From Pomacea canaliculata (lineage: Eukaryota; Mollusca; Gastropoda; Architaenioglossa; Ampullariidae): a stretch of 64,000 nt of DNA. The notes beneath the pieces are model-generated. The model searched no databases, had not been told where the DNA came from, and saw nothing but the letters and a program-made list of their open reading frames with translations. This document shows positions 50,013 to 64,000 of this stretch, in pieces. Where the stretch lies: assembly GCF_003073045.1 (NCBI RefSeq), contig NC_037602.1:5498872-5562871 (forward strand), in the 5' to 3' direction. The first letter of the stretch is position 1; each line of letters opens with the position of its first letter. Position numbers and translations under genes: made by a program.

Positions 50013-53000
50013 GGAGGCTGCCTGTGGTTTTGCGCCAAGCATTAATCTAAATGCCGTTTTTTAATGGGATAAACATGACAAATGTTCAACTTAATTTTTT
50101 TTTTGTCTGATTAAGAAGAGCCTTAAGATGGAGCCTTGATAGACATCCGTGGACATTCATAATCCACGTATGGACATTCGTCATCGGAGGATAGTAATTG
50201 TGGTCTTCAAAGTGTAGAGTCTGGCCGAGAGAGGACGTGTCTCTTCTTCTTCCATACAAATAAATTTCTGGGAATGAACGTGGTCTTTGAACGTTCACTG
50301 TGCTCGGAGAGTACACATGAAGTGATTGCTAAGACGCAGACCACCATAAAACACCCAAACTGCGTTTAAAGTGTCGAGAGCCCCGCGAGCTGCCGTCCTG
50401 CAGACGGAAACTCAAACTGCAAGCCGCACGAGGACTGCCGAGCGAATCTGAGGAATATGCAAATGAGGTGCCTTCGCGTGTGGTAATGAAGGTCAGTCGT
50501 GGTGCCGAAAAGCATACTGACGATGGCATTCCATCATCTGCTCCATCGTTTGCGCTGTCCTCTCAAAGCAGCGTAAAAGGTCGTGGGGATGCATTTCTCA
50601 CCTGCTTGGTGAAACGCACACGCACACACGCACACATACGCACTCGTGAGAACACACATACACCTACGAGTCGCAGACGGGCTCGTTAGTGACAAAAGTT
50701 TTGATCACACTTACCCTGGCGACTAGGTTATAGTGCATGTCATTGCTTGTCAAAAGAGTATTGCAGACCTGTAATGAAATCAGAGTGAACAGTTAGTAGA
50801 GCCAACATTCGAACGAGTACGCTTTTGGTCTAATGCATTAAGCGGTGTGGGGTTTGGAGGCAGGGAAGGAGGAATTGATAAATGAATGCGAGGAAACACT
50901 GATGTAAGGTTTGCCTGTTCTCTATGCTGCCTTCTCCTCAAAATGAACTAATATATATCAAGCTACTAATATCCCATCATGCAAATAGCCTCAAAGGCCG
51001 CAGTTGCTGAAACAGACAAAAGCTGCCGTCATTATATTGTTACCGCTTGTCTCCTGGACATTTTTGTTGTTGTTTCTTTTTTTTTCTTTTTTTTTTTTTT
51101 GGGGGGGGTGGGGTGGTAGGGGGCTGGTGGGGATGGAAGTGGAGGGAGGTGAGAAGTCGGGAGCAGGGAAGGGCGGTCACAAGACTCACAAAGGGCTGAC
51201 CGTGAGAGGGAAGGAATGAGTATTGGCTAATACTCGTAGTGCCTCACAGACGAGTTGTCACGCAGTTGGGAAATCAGTGTCAAAGGGTTACAACACACCT
51301 GTCTTGTTTCTCATACCAATTTCTCACTCAAATGCTCCACGTTTTTCGGACAGGGGATTGTACTTTGCACCGAACCTTTCATCAAGGTGGATCGGGAAAA
51401 TGAGGATGAAGAAAAGCAGAAGTTAAAGAAGCGGGACGATCGCATGTGGTACATTTTTAAACTAAAAGGGAAAAGTTGTTTTAGAACAATATGCATTGTC
51501 AGCAAACAAACACGTAAATGACAGACACACACGCAAATCAGTGCCTAGGCACGAATTCAAACAAATTATAGTTTTAGAAGAATTATTCTATAAATGTTTC
51601 AGTGAATAGCACAAATAGTCAGTGTTAAGAATCGATTCTGACCTCCTTGGAAACGCTTGAATAATTTAGTCTTATCTACTGCTCTTGTCTCGTCGATTGT
51701 ACGTGATATTTCGGGAGTTAAGGTGATGGCTAAATGGTAAAAAAGTGTGAGTTTCTTGAAGAATGCGTGCTTTGTGCGCGCGCAGATCAATAGTAAATGA
51801 TCTGCACTTTCAAGAGGGTAAGGGGGAAAAAAAGAAAGAAATCGAAATGAGTTTCAGAGTTCGAAAGTGTGCGTTTAGCTTTAGACTCAGTAAGAAACAA
51901 CTTCGATTTTTTTTTTTTTTTTTTTTTATTCGCACAAGCGAAGCTTCCAATGTCAGGATATTTCTTTTCCATTCACTCTGTTGAGCCTCCTGATGGTGTT
52001 TTTGTCTTAACCTCCCAATGCGTTCCCTCCTCTGTCTTTTAGAGATCCATCGAGGTTATTTGGTAAAGTTATCACGAAGTGGGAAAATACCCGGATCTGG
52101 AACAAGAGCCTGTCAAGTCATTTAGGATTCGGTTACTTTTGTTCACAGGGTATTGAGGATTTGAAGAAGAAGGCCGGAAACACAGCAGATGTGTCGCGAG
52201 TCTCAATTGTATCTCGTTCCTCATCCCCTAGAGCTTCAACATATTTTCATTCTTTGTTAGTTTAGCCCTCTGGTATTGTTCTCCATCGATATAGCAAAAC
52301 AATGGTCAGAACACCGAGATTGGAAATGCGCACTCTACCTGGTTCGAAGCTCGTGTGGTGCAGTGTGCTTTCCCCGATTTGATCCTGCTGATGAATCGTT
52401 CAGGAAGGAAAGATAGCAAGGGATGAGCACCATCTTCGCAAAAGAAAAAAAAAAAAATCCATGAGATATGTTTAGTGTCTTACAGCTCATTCCCCAATGA
52501 CTGAAAGGTTGCAAAACTGTTCGAAAAGTTAAGCAGGAGAAAACTGCTCAGCCTTTTAGCGCTGTTTTCTAAACGGTAGTCTGAATGTTTCCAAGACATC
52601 AAACAATGTATTGACGGTAAGAATGAATTCGTATGCCATGAGCCACACGACTTTGGCAGACCTGCAAATGTCAAACAGTAAAATGCAAATGCAAGCATGA
52701 AACAGCAAAATCGGAAAAAAAGAGTCAAAGGTTGACAGATGCAACATTGCTCTAAGATACTTGGCTTTTTCAGCTTGATCGAGCGATGACCCCTCGGGGG
52801 TCGTTAAGCTTTGATCCAAGACTTCCATAACAATATCTACATAACAGGAACTACAAATATAGAAGGTCAAGCATCAATCGCCATGAAAAGACAGAGAACA
52901 AGTGAACAAGTTAGACCTGTCGAGTGAACAAGGAAAACAAAAATCATCACTCTCCTTCGTTTTTCTCACGGTTATTTTTTAAAACTCCACAATGATTAGA

Positions 53001-54660
53001 ATGTTATCTGCGATGTGATTTGGACTTCATTTCCTAAAGTTTGAATTATTAATAGAGTCAGGTTGTATTGGTTGCCAGCAAGTTGGATTGTTCTTTTTGT
53101 GGAATCAATGTTCCAAGATCTGAAACCGTAGAATCCACCTCTTGTCTGGCGCTGAAGTACAATGGCACAAGGAATACCCGTAGGAGGTGAGAGATTGTTG
53201 CTATCGTTGTTGGCTATTCCTCGTTCTGGTTCTTTGTAGCTTGTGGGGTATTCCAGGAGTTGAAAGATTATCGTTTCTGTTTGTCATTTTGCGTTCTTTG
53301 CAAGATACCTGGTTGGGCACAAAAGGGAAAAAAAGAGAACTGTTGACAAGGTAAACGAATCGTTTGCTTTATTTATGGCATGACACGGATTATACAGGAG
53401 ACCTGTTATATTATGCAAACAGATTTGACAAATAGCTTACCGCCTATTTGTTTTACTGTTTGCCTTCATGACTGTCTCCCTTCCTCCCTCCTTGTCGGTC
53501 TGTCATTTAAAAAGAAATCTTGAAGGAAAAGAAAGAAACAGGCCGTTTCATACTCACTAAAGCACAGCTTATTGTCCAAACGGCTATGATGTATTAGATA
53601 TAGTTATAGACCCATTAACTGGGGAAGATCTGTTAGTTAATGAACAGGGGTAAACGGACAGGAAAACTAGAGCTTGTTCTACGCACTGACATTTCTGTTA
53701 CGGTTCTAAAATTTCTCCAATTCTGCTGCCGTCGCATAGGCCGATCAAAAACTTAATTGAAAAAAAAATCTCAGGTAACAGCTATTTTTCTTTTTGTCAA
53801 TGCGATAGTTTTTATTGTAGGTCGGCGACCTCCTTGGATTACCGACTTCTTTGAGTCGCACGCTACTGCTCACTTAGAAATAGGGTTAGAATTTCTCCGT
53901 ACATGATCTGCATTGTCCCTCCGTTGAGCAAATTCTGTTGTTGATGCCAACAGCCGTTTTAAAAGGTGAAGACATTCTTAAAGTTGCCTATGCCCGCTGT
54001 GAATAGAGTAAATGCAAGTCTGAACCACGCTCATGCATTTTCAATGGACCATGGATACAGATCCTCAGCGAGTCCCATCGATGGCGTGATCGAGATGCCA
54101 TGCACGTCCATTTGCGTATGCGTATGCGTTCATTCATTCTAATAATAACAATAAACAATAAAATACATCCTCTTTTTGCAGTCTTTCCAAAGAGACAAAA
54201 CTAGATTTTTGACTATCCCATGGAATGGCCATTGCACCCACAATAGCTGCTTTATGCAAGTTCTGACACTAGTCAGCGTGTTCGGACTTTCAAAAGACCA
54301 GGGCGCAAACAATGTTCCATTGCAGGCAATAAAAGTTGGAAAGAGGTCTCGTCTTTGATGTGTGTTGAATGAGGCGTAGCCCTGACGGTCTGGACCTGTG
54401 TCAGCTCGCACCGACGTGGGAGCAAGAGAAGACAGAACAAAAATCTTTCGGCTCTTCGGTGAAGTGGGACTGAATGCACCAGGCACGGCACTTACGAAGT
54501 TTCTCAGGACACGCGACCCTCAACACAGCCTTAACTATCGTCACTCAACCGTGGAGAACGCGAGAGGCAGCGGTATTTTGACCTCTGTCCTCGCCGTTGC
54601 ACACCTGACTGACTCAGAGGCTCTGACACCTGAGTGACGCAGCGCAGCGACATGCACAGA
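50013..54660. other. Gene-free stretch
   Basis: Short frames only; a T run followed by a G run near 51,070-51,125 and a T run near 51,910. No family recognised in the somewhat GC-richer parts near 50,350-50,700 and 52,550-52,870. Confidence 0.5.
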
Positions 54661-54667
54661 GATTCAC

Positions 54668-54785
54668 CCAGTGGAATTAATTTTTGAGAGAGAGGTATGT
54701 CGGAGCCTAGATACGAACCCGGGACACCCGATTCTCACTGTCGTGGCGGCAGCCACTGTGCCGCCTACCGCTTCTGATATTAGAT
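54668..54785 (-). repeat. tRNA-derived SINE head
   Basis: On the minus strand: AAGCGGTAGGCGGCACAGTG, about 40 bases, then a perfect-looking B box in CCCGGGTTCGTATCTAGGCT. The plus-strand appearance (CGAACCCGGGACACCCG) is what one sees for a reversed tRNA SINE. Ends not resolved. Confidence 0.55.
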
Positions 54786-54842
54786 AAGACTTTATTTATC
54801 CCAGAGGGCAATTAGAAGCAGCTCTGTGTGTAATCATAACAA
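54784..54842 (+). repeat. Widespread animal repeat motif (GACTTTATTTATCCCAGAGG)
   Basis: AAGACTTTATTTATCCCAGA followed by GGGCAATT resembles a repeat end found dispersed in many invertebrate and fish genomes. It abuts the SINE head at 54668-54785 and may be the tail of a composite element. Judgement from memory only. Confidence 0.35.
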
Positions 54843-55108
54843 TCGACAATACAACAAAAGAATCTTGGTTTCATAGTAGTTGAAGAGCCGGGTACTGTCT
54901 TTCTGTGTGATTGAGGTGTAAAAGAAATAATATATTTTTAAATGAATAGATTCAATTTAGTTCAAATTACTTGTTTTAAAAATCGTAGAAAAAAACGATG
55001 TGGTTGGAAAGGGGTTAAATTCTTGACTTGGTTTTAACACACGCCCTCAAATTTGTAGTCAGTGCGAGATCTCGGAGTCTATAATAATTATGCTGTTTAT
55101 AGCATCAC

Positions 55109-55455
55109 CAGGGTTGTCCATGGGACATATTTTTCTATCCCATCCCATCCCATGGCAATTTATGCCTGTCCCATCCCATCCAATCCCATGGGACGTTTCC
55201 CATGGGATTCCCATGGTTAACATTCCTATGGACAACACTGCGCATTGCACACATGTTAACAAAGTCATGGCATAATGAAACTGGAATAAAAAAGTATTTT
55301 TCCTGTGCTTAAAAAGTCTGACAATGCAAATTTCAGCGTAAATTTATTTTACAATATCAAGTATCGACTACCATGGGAAATACAAATGTGTGCTGTCCCA
55401 TCCCATCCCATCCCATGGGATTCCCATGGGATTCCCATTCCTATGGATAACACTG
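55109..55455. mobile_element. hAT-like MITE built from CCCATCCCATGGG units
   Basis: Left end CAGGGTTGTCCATGGGA; the complement of the right end is CAGTGTTATCCATAGGA (14 of 17 positions agree). Perfect 8-bp target duplications AGCATCAC flank it (55101-55108 and 55456-55463). The interior is dominated by CCCAT/ATGGG repeats in two blocks (about 55137-55230 and 55394-55445), with a second copy of the right-end sequence at 55224-55240. It encodes nothing and would need a transposase supplied elsewhere. Confidence 0.8.
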
Positions 55456-55463
55456 AGCATCAC

Positions 55464-58296
<2,833 letters not shown>

Positions 58297-59670
58297 TTCT
58301 CTCTTTTGCACACACATACTCTCTTAGATGAGTATCTTAGCACTAACAAGCAAAAAAGTCGATCAAAGCTATTTTGACAGTATACAGAAATATCTCATCT
58401 GTAGACTGATTGTAAATGTGAGTTGTCAAAGGAATTGTCCTCGAAGAATGATCAAGTGCTTCCAAAGCAAGCTCGGCATATTACTCCTTAAAATATAATT
58501 TTGACAGTATAGATTTTTTAAACGCGACAGATTTCCACCTTTTCATCCTCTTGACACAACCTTTCAGAAGTCCTTTGAGTCGACCTAGCAACAACCGTAA
58601 ACAATCAGGTCTCAATAATAGTTTGCCGTTTCTGGACAGGCTCTATACAGACCTCGACAAAGACAAGTCTTCTGACACGTGGATGATGTCTGTTGTTTCC
58701 TCTACTACAAATCGTGAACAAAGGTCAGAGCTCACTCGGTTCATTCAGTGCAAGCCACCAAGTCTGGAAACATCTAAAATGCTCCTTATCTCTGGTTGTA
58801 CAAGAGGAATACAACTTGCTTAAAGAGACACCTCAGTAAGGTTTATGAAGCATATCAGGGTACGAAGCCACAGTTTGTGATGTATTATTTTTGTTTGTGC
58901 TTGTCTGCTTTGAGTATGTTGTGATTTTCTTTCCTTTGTACGATTGATATGTCACAGTTGACAAGACATTCTAGGCGACACAATTGATTAAAAGCCTATA
59001 CTAATGTAAAAGTTAGCTACAAATTGGAGAGAAAAAAAGAGTGAAAAGTTGCATAATAAAACACATACCCTGGGGATTTACTGTGGTAGAATTCGATAAT
59101 CTATATTAAATTTTAAGCCAGCAACAAAGCTAATGCAGTTATCTTTTATTTCAGAAAGGTGGAAGGTGTCACACGCGTACCTGTCTTGACCAGAAACACT
59201 GTCCTCGCAAACAAACTGAAATGCTGAAAGCTTGTGACATGTTTGTCTTTTAAAAAGAGACAATAACAACTTTGTTCTCTCAGAGCAGTGAGTTTACCAA
59301 CACATGGCACTTGAGCTCTCTAGCATCGAGCTCAAGTCGTGATGAAGTTCACCTTTGTTCACTTGTTCTGCTGTCAAAGAGATCGACACCCACGCTGCAA
59401 GGAGTTCATTCCATTTATAGAGACATCCTAGGTTCTGATGAAGCGAGGTCTCTAGGATCTTTTATCTGAAGGTTTAATCGGTTTTTTTCCTAACATTTGC
59501 CTTACTCGTGTTGATTATTGGATGCACTGGAGATTTTAACGGTCTGTTATTAATGGCTGTGTCGATGTAGCAGAGGAGGATGCTGACAAAACCTAAATCT
59601 GGCGGGTCATGTCAGTGCCAACAGATGAACGAAGAACCAAAGTCATGTCATTGACAAACAGGTGAATAAA
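58297..59670. other. 5' flank of the sodium-channel start
   Basis: Two short frames (58551-58823, 59272-59469) lack ATG starts and recognisable domains. Likely 5' UTR, intron or promoter DNA. Confidence 0.45.
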
Positions 59671-62600
59671 ATGTCATTGACAACGGATACAACCAATGTC
59701 CTGTCTCCAGCTGGCACTGACGACGACAAGGACACCGTCACCATCACCATCACCTCCCCCGCGGAAGTCACAGCCACGGGAAGTGCGCCTGCTCAAAGTC
59801 CGCGTGACAATGCGACAGTCGACATTGCGCCAGACGTTGACACGTCCTCCACGACAAAGACGACCGCGGTGACACAAAAGTCGAAATGGGCGCCAGCGAG
59901 GGGCCAGCTCCAGAGACAGGCCGCCGAGGAGATCCTGAAGAAACTCCTGTCCTTCCATCCATTCACCGAGACCTCATACCAGCGCCTGGTGGAGCGCACC
60001 GAGGTCGAGAAGGTCAAGACCGAAAAGCGCGAAAGCAAAAGCCAGGAAGCACATCTCGTGGACGGCGAGCTGGTGTTCGGCACGGGTGAGGAAACTGAGA
60101 AAGAGGTCATCGAGGTTAACCCGGACTTGCACGAGGGTAACGTGCTGCTGGACAAATACGGAATCTTCCCCAACGGCTACTTAGGCAAACCTCTGGAAGA
60201 AATCGACAAAGGCATCAAAGAAAAGGTAACGAAATTTATTTTTTCCTTTTATATTCCTACTTTCCTAAGAAGTCGAAAAGAAATCGTAAAAAGTTAATTA
60301 TTTGAACAGATGGTTAATTCTCTCAGAGAATACGCGTATTCGCGTCTAGCAAAAAGTCCTCGACATGACACTGACGAGTTTCATTGTGGACATTGTCAGC
60401 GACTACTGTTGCCCTTTGCTGCACAGGTAGGCATGGAGGTCGTTCCGGACTGTGACATTTACTGAAAGCAGGTGTCTCTTTGTTCTCTTTTGATCGTTAA
60501 CAATTCCATGCCATCGGGTATGACTCGCAGATGTTTCTACCTGAAATGATTCGTGTTTGGCGGAGGTTCAGCGGAAAGATGGGATGAACGAGTCTACTTG
60601 TACTTTTACGCGTATTTTTACAGTTCGAAAGGTCATTTACTGGTGAATTAATTTTCTACCACAGTAGAAATTTTCTTTGTTTACTTCGATTTTATTAGCC
60701 GCCTGCTGATGCATTTTATTTCTGGCTGACGTTGAGTAAAGATTAATTATCGATACCTCTCTGTAACATTTCTAAATATCTGCATGTGAAGAAATTAGTT
60801 GAATTAAAATTGATATTTAAGTTAAATCAAAACAGTATGAGTAATGTCAGACATAGCCAAGAAAACATGTCTAACAAATGTATTGCTCAAAAGTAAGGAA
60901 AGGCCACCTTCGTATTTTCTACATTTTTTTTTTATTAATCGTGTTTGTGCCAATAGTAAAACAGTCTTTCAAAATCTTTTTAGTGAATCTGTCGGGTGGG
61001 TGAGCAGTCAACGTGGATTTAATGACAATCCAGTTGGGTCTTGTGCATGCTCACCACAGTAGTCAAGTAAAAAGGGTCATTGAATCCAAACAAAAATGCG
61101 CCAATTGCAATATATCCACCTGACAAAGCAGGGTTGAACAGTAGAAAACCCGTAGTGGACGCACAAGCCCTGTCCATTGTCGACACAACTCAGTAATTTT
61201 AGAGCCCTGGGAGAATATTTATTGCCAGCTTCTATGCGTCTTTTTGTAATCATTCCTCAGAGAGGAAGATTTAGTACGGTCGACCAAGGAAGGGTCATTG
61301 CAAAGCTGAAGGGAGGAGTTGGTGTTCGAGAAATTAGCCGCCGATTAAGAGCTGCTCACTCTGTCATTCAAACTCTACAAGACCGCTACAGTGCAACGGG
61401 AAGTGTTGTAGAAGGAAGACACTCCGGACCCTCGCAGTCAACTGAAAGACAGTAGGACAGGTTCATCGTTTTGTAGGCTCTAGGACAAAGAACGGTCACT
61501 GCTCCCACACTCGGGGACTGCTACAAGCAATCTTTTGACCAGAAGGTTCGCAAACGCCTCGGAGTGAGCAATCTTCATTCAATGCGACCAATTGTCCTCC
61601 CTGTTCTGACACCTGCACACCACGCTGCTCGTCTTGTATGAACAAAACGCCATGTGGTATGGACAAGGCAACAGTGGGTCATGGTTCTCTACTGATGAAT
61701 CTCACTTTGTCAGGTCCTTCAATAATGGAGGAATCAGCGTCTGAAGACGAGACAGTGAACTTTAACACGATCCCACTGAGATGGCGCGTGATGGCTGTGA
61801 TGGTCGAGAGTTTGATGGAGACAATCTACAGAACTCCCCTCCAACAGGTGCAAGGCAACCTGACAGGAGTGGCATACATAAATAACACTGTAGCCTCTGG
61901 TACTGCCATCACAAAGTCAACTGCATAGACTGGCTGGCCGGTTCCCTAGATACGCATCACATTGAGCATCCATGGGATGGCCCGGTAGCCAACCATCCAC
62001 CAGCAGTTTACCTCGATCAGTTGTACCAGTTTCTTCATGAAGAGTAGCATGCTCTTCAAAGGACTCTGAGAACATAACATGTTGATGTTGTGTGCAAGCT
62101 GGCATGCGGACATTCTTGTGCGTGCGAGCGTGTGTGAGAGAAAGACACAGAAAGACAGACGGAAAGAGAGAAAGAAAGAAATGTAAATCTCAGCATGTCC
62201 CAACTTCCAGAAAGAATTTTTCCATGGGTTAAACATTCCTATTTCCCGGTCTGCTGCAGACATTTGTCATCGTCGCCAGACGGCTCGGCAAAAAGTACAT
62301 CTATAGGTTCTCAGCCAACAGGTCTTTCTTCATCTTCCCATCCTGGAACCCAGTCCGCAGCTTAACACTGTACCTCGCATCGAATCAGTTTTTTGACTAC
62401 TTTATCATCGCCACCATCCTCGTCAACTGCGTCTTCCTAGCTATGCCAACCTTGTCTTTCATCGAGATGTCAGAGTGAGTAACTGAGTGTAACTCCAACC
62501 CTGTAAATATATTTCGTAATGGTCTTCTTGTTGCTTATATTCTTCTGTCATTCTTACCTTAATATGCTGCTGTTTTATATGCTTGACTGTTTAAGTTTAT

Positions 62601-63777
62601 TTGCTTGTCGTGTACAAATTATCATCATCAAATGCAGCAAATAACAGTAAAATGTTAGTCAATGACCCTGTTTGGCAGGGTTACGCTGATTGTAAAAGGA
62701 AACAACAAACGGATTGTTGTCGATTTGTGTTTCCTTTCCAGGTATGTCTTCCTGGGAATCTACGGGGTGGAAATGATTGTCAAAGTTGTTGCCCGCGGGT
62801 TTTTCATTGACAAGTACACGTACCTGAGAGACCCATGGAACTGGCTGGATTTCATTGTCATTCTCACGGCGTAAGTCAAGCGATCTTATTTATTTTGAAA
62901 TAGCTAGTCTGAATGAATACTGTATGTCTTGTTCGTATGTTGTAAATGGATGTAGCTATTATTCGTTTCATCATTAACTTAATTTTCTTGTTTCCTTTTG
63001 ACACGTATTCTGTAATAAATGTAATAAATACTCTTCCCCACAGCCTCATCACCATCGTCATTGAGCAAGTAGACTCTACAGTGTCTGTCGGCAACCTTCA
63101 AGGCATGAGGACATTCCGAGTACTTCGAGCTCTCAAGACTGTCTCCATCTTGCCAGGTCAGCACAGGGAAAATTCACAACACACGCACTTGAGACGGTTC
63201 TATACCCGTGTAGAAAAGCTTATTTTTCCAGATTAATGCAGCTACCTGATAAAGTAGGGTGCAAGGTAATAAAAGATACCTTAACAAAAAAACAAACAAA
63301 CCTGGCCTTATAAAGTTATAGAACTATCATTTTCTATTCGAGCCATAGGAAAATGGTAATGACTACACATGCTTTATTTTTGCAAGTTGAAGTAGCCAAT
63401 ATTAGCTTTTTGGTGTGTATAGTACTGCGTCTCATGATACTGTCACATCTCAATATATCACGTAATGCTACTAAACATTATATGTACAAATAAATGTATT
63501 TTCTAAGTGACAATCAAGGATGCGATGAGAGTTGACAGAGGTCAAGGCAACTGTGTTGCAGGACTGAAAACTATTGTGAACGCTTTGCTACGAGCTTTCA
63601 GGATGTTGTTGGAAGTAATCATACTGACACTGTTTTGCCTCATGATCTTTGCCCTCATCGCCTTGCAAGTGTATAAAGGTGTGCTGAGGAATAAATGTGT
63701 TCAGAACATAGACAACGACACATACAACCAAGTCGAGGTCTACAGTGAGTTCTATGCAGCCTGGGTTCGAAATTCAT
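59671..63777 (+). CDS. Voltage-gated sodium channel alpha subunit, N-terminus to domain I (partial, runs off the window)
   Basis: Pore-forming channel of excitable membranes. Exons seen: 59671-60225, 62260-62474, 62742-62870, 63044-63156, 63562-63777, with phases 0, 2, 2, 1 matching throughout. The cytosolic N-terminus (about 185 residues) is Thr/Asp-rich and then has [15 protein letters not shown], comparable to the conserved start of the family. Domain I: S1 about 229-247 ([20 protein letters not shown]), S2 about 258-277 ([20 protein letters not shown]), S3 from [13 protein letters not shown]4 about 321-335 with R322, R325, R328 and K331, S4-S5 linker [14 protein letters not shown]5 about 354-374, then LRNKCVQN. 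The [19 protein letters not shown] wording is specific to Nav rather than Cav channels. The selectivity filter is outside the window, so Nav1 (DEKA) and Nav2 (DEEA) cannot be separated. Start: ATG at 59671; an in-frame GTG nine bases upstream was not used. Confidence 0.93.
61200..61720 (+). pseudogene. Tc1/mariner-type transposase relic in sodium-channel intron 1
   Basis: The N-terminal DNA-binding part reads [40 protein letters not shown] and [10 protein letters not shown], a typical Tc1-like helix-turn-helix. After a stop and shifts come RFIV...[37 protein letters not shown] and TDESHF. The order is right but the frame is broken several times. It belongs to the same subfamily as the copy at 9050-9870. 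Confidence 0.75.
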
Positions 63778-64000
63778 GTAAGTTTGACGCAAGCTTCAGA
63801 CAATCGTGCAATAGATTAACAAATACCAGCAAGATTTAAAATATTTTCTTTGGCATTAGCATAGATGTTCGTAACAGAATAATACCTTGAATCACGTATA
63901 GCTTTAAAATCATATTTATTTAATTTAACACTATGGTGTTAAACAGCAACAAACATTGTCTATAAAATCTGTCTATCAAACATGCATTCACTAACATCTC

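Noticed and set aside
59662..59670. Upstream GTG as start of the sodium channel
   Set aside because: A eukaryotic start should be ATG; the next in-frame ATG at 59671 was used.

Overview
The window is animal nuclear DNA. It has multi-exon genes with GT-AG introns, AT-rich non-coding DNA, SINE/LINE/DNA-transposon relics, and two introns with minor-spliceosome (U12) signals. The gene set (an hnRNP M-type RNA-binding protein, a WHAMM/JMY-type nucleation-promoting factor, a voltage-gated sodium channel) and the repeat flavour suggest an invertebrate, most likely a lophotrochozoan such as a mollusc. That placement is inference; no marker gene fixes the species.

Layout. 1-9.9 kb: no gene seen; a tRNA-type SINE (about 5.78-6.0 kb), a solo-LTR-like block (about 7.4-7.8 kb) and a decayed Tc1/mariner copy (about 9.05-9.87 kb). 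10.08-18.62 kb and 18.72-27.02 kb: two versions of the same approximately 8.4-kb segment, separated by exactly 100 N. Both carry exons 1-6 of the hnRNP M-like gene, and both are most indel-ridden next to the gap, so this looks like two overlapping contig ends that were not merged. The second version continues into the intact 3' half of the gene, which ends at 32,309. 32.3-37.65 kb: gene-free. 37,655-44,715 (minus): a complete ten-exon WHAMM/JMY-family gene convergent with the first. 44.7-59.6 kb: no supported gene, but a 1.4-kb hAT element with perfect 8-bp target duplications, a 347-bp hAT-like MITE with perfect 8-bp target duplications, a SINE and a long ATT/GTT microsatellite. 59,671-64,000 (plus): the first five coding exons of a voltage-gated sodium channel, running off the window inside domain I.

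The three genes are functionally unrelated (RNA splicing; actin/membrane dynamics; excitability). I reconstructed exons by requiring splice signals plus reading-phase agreement. The WHAMM/JMY gene closes at 788 residues with every junction in phase. The hnRNP M-like gene closes at 579 residues if one surplus base in exon 5 is ignored.

The most interesting biological signal is a pair of U12-type introns at the same phase and equivalent positions in RRM2 and RRM3 of the hnRNP M-like gene, each with a near-consensus 5' splice site and branch point. I saw no clearly new multi-gene system here.
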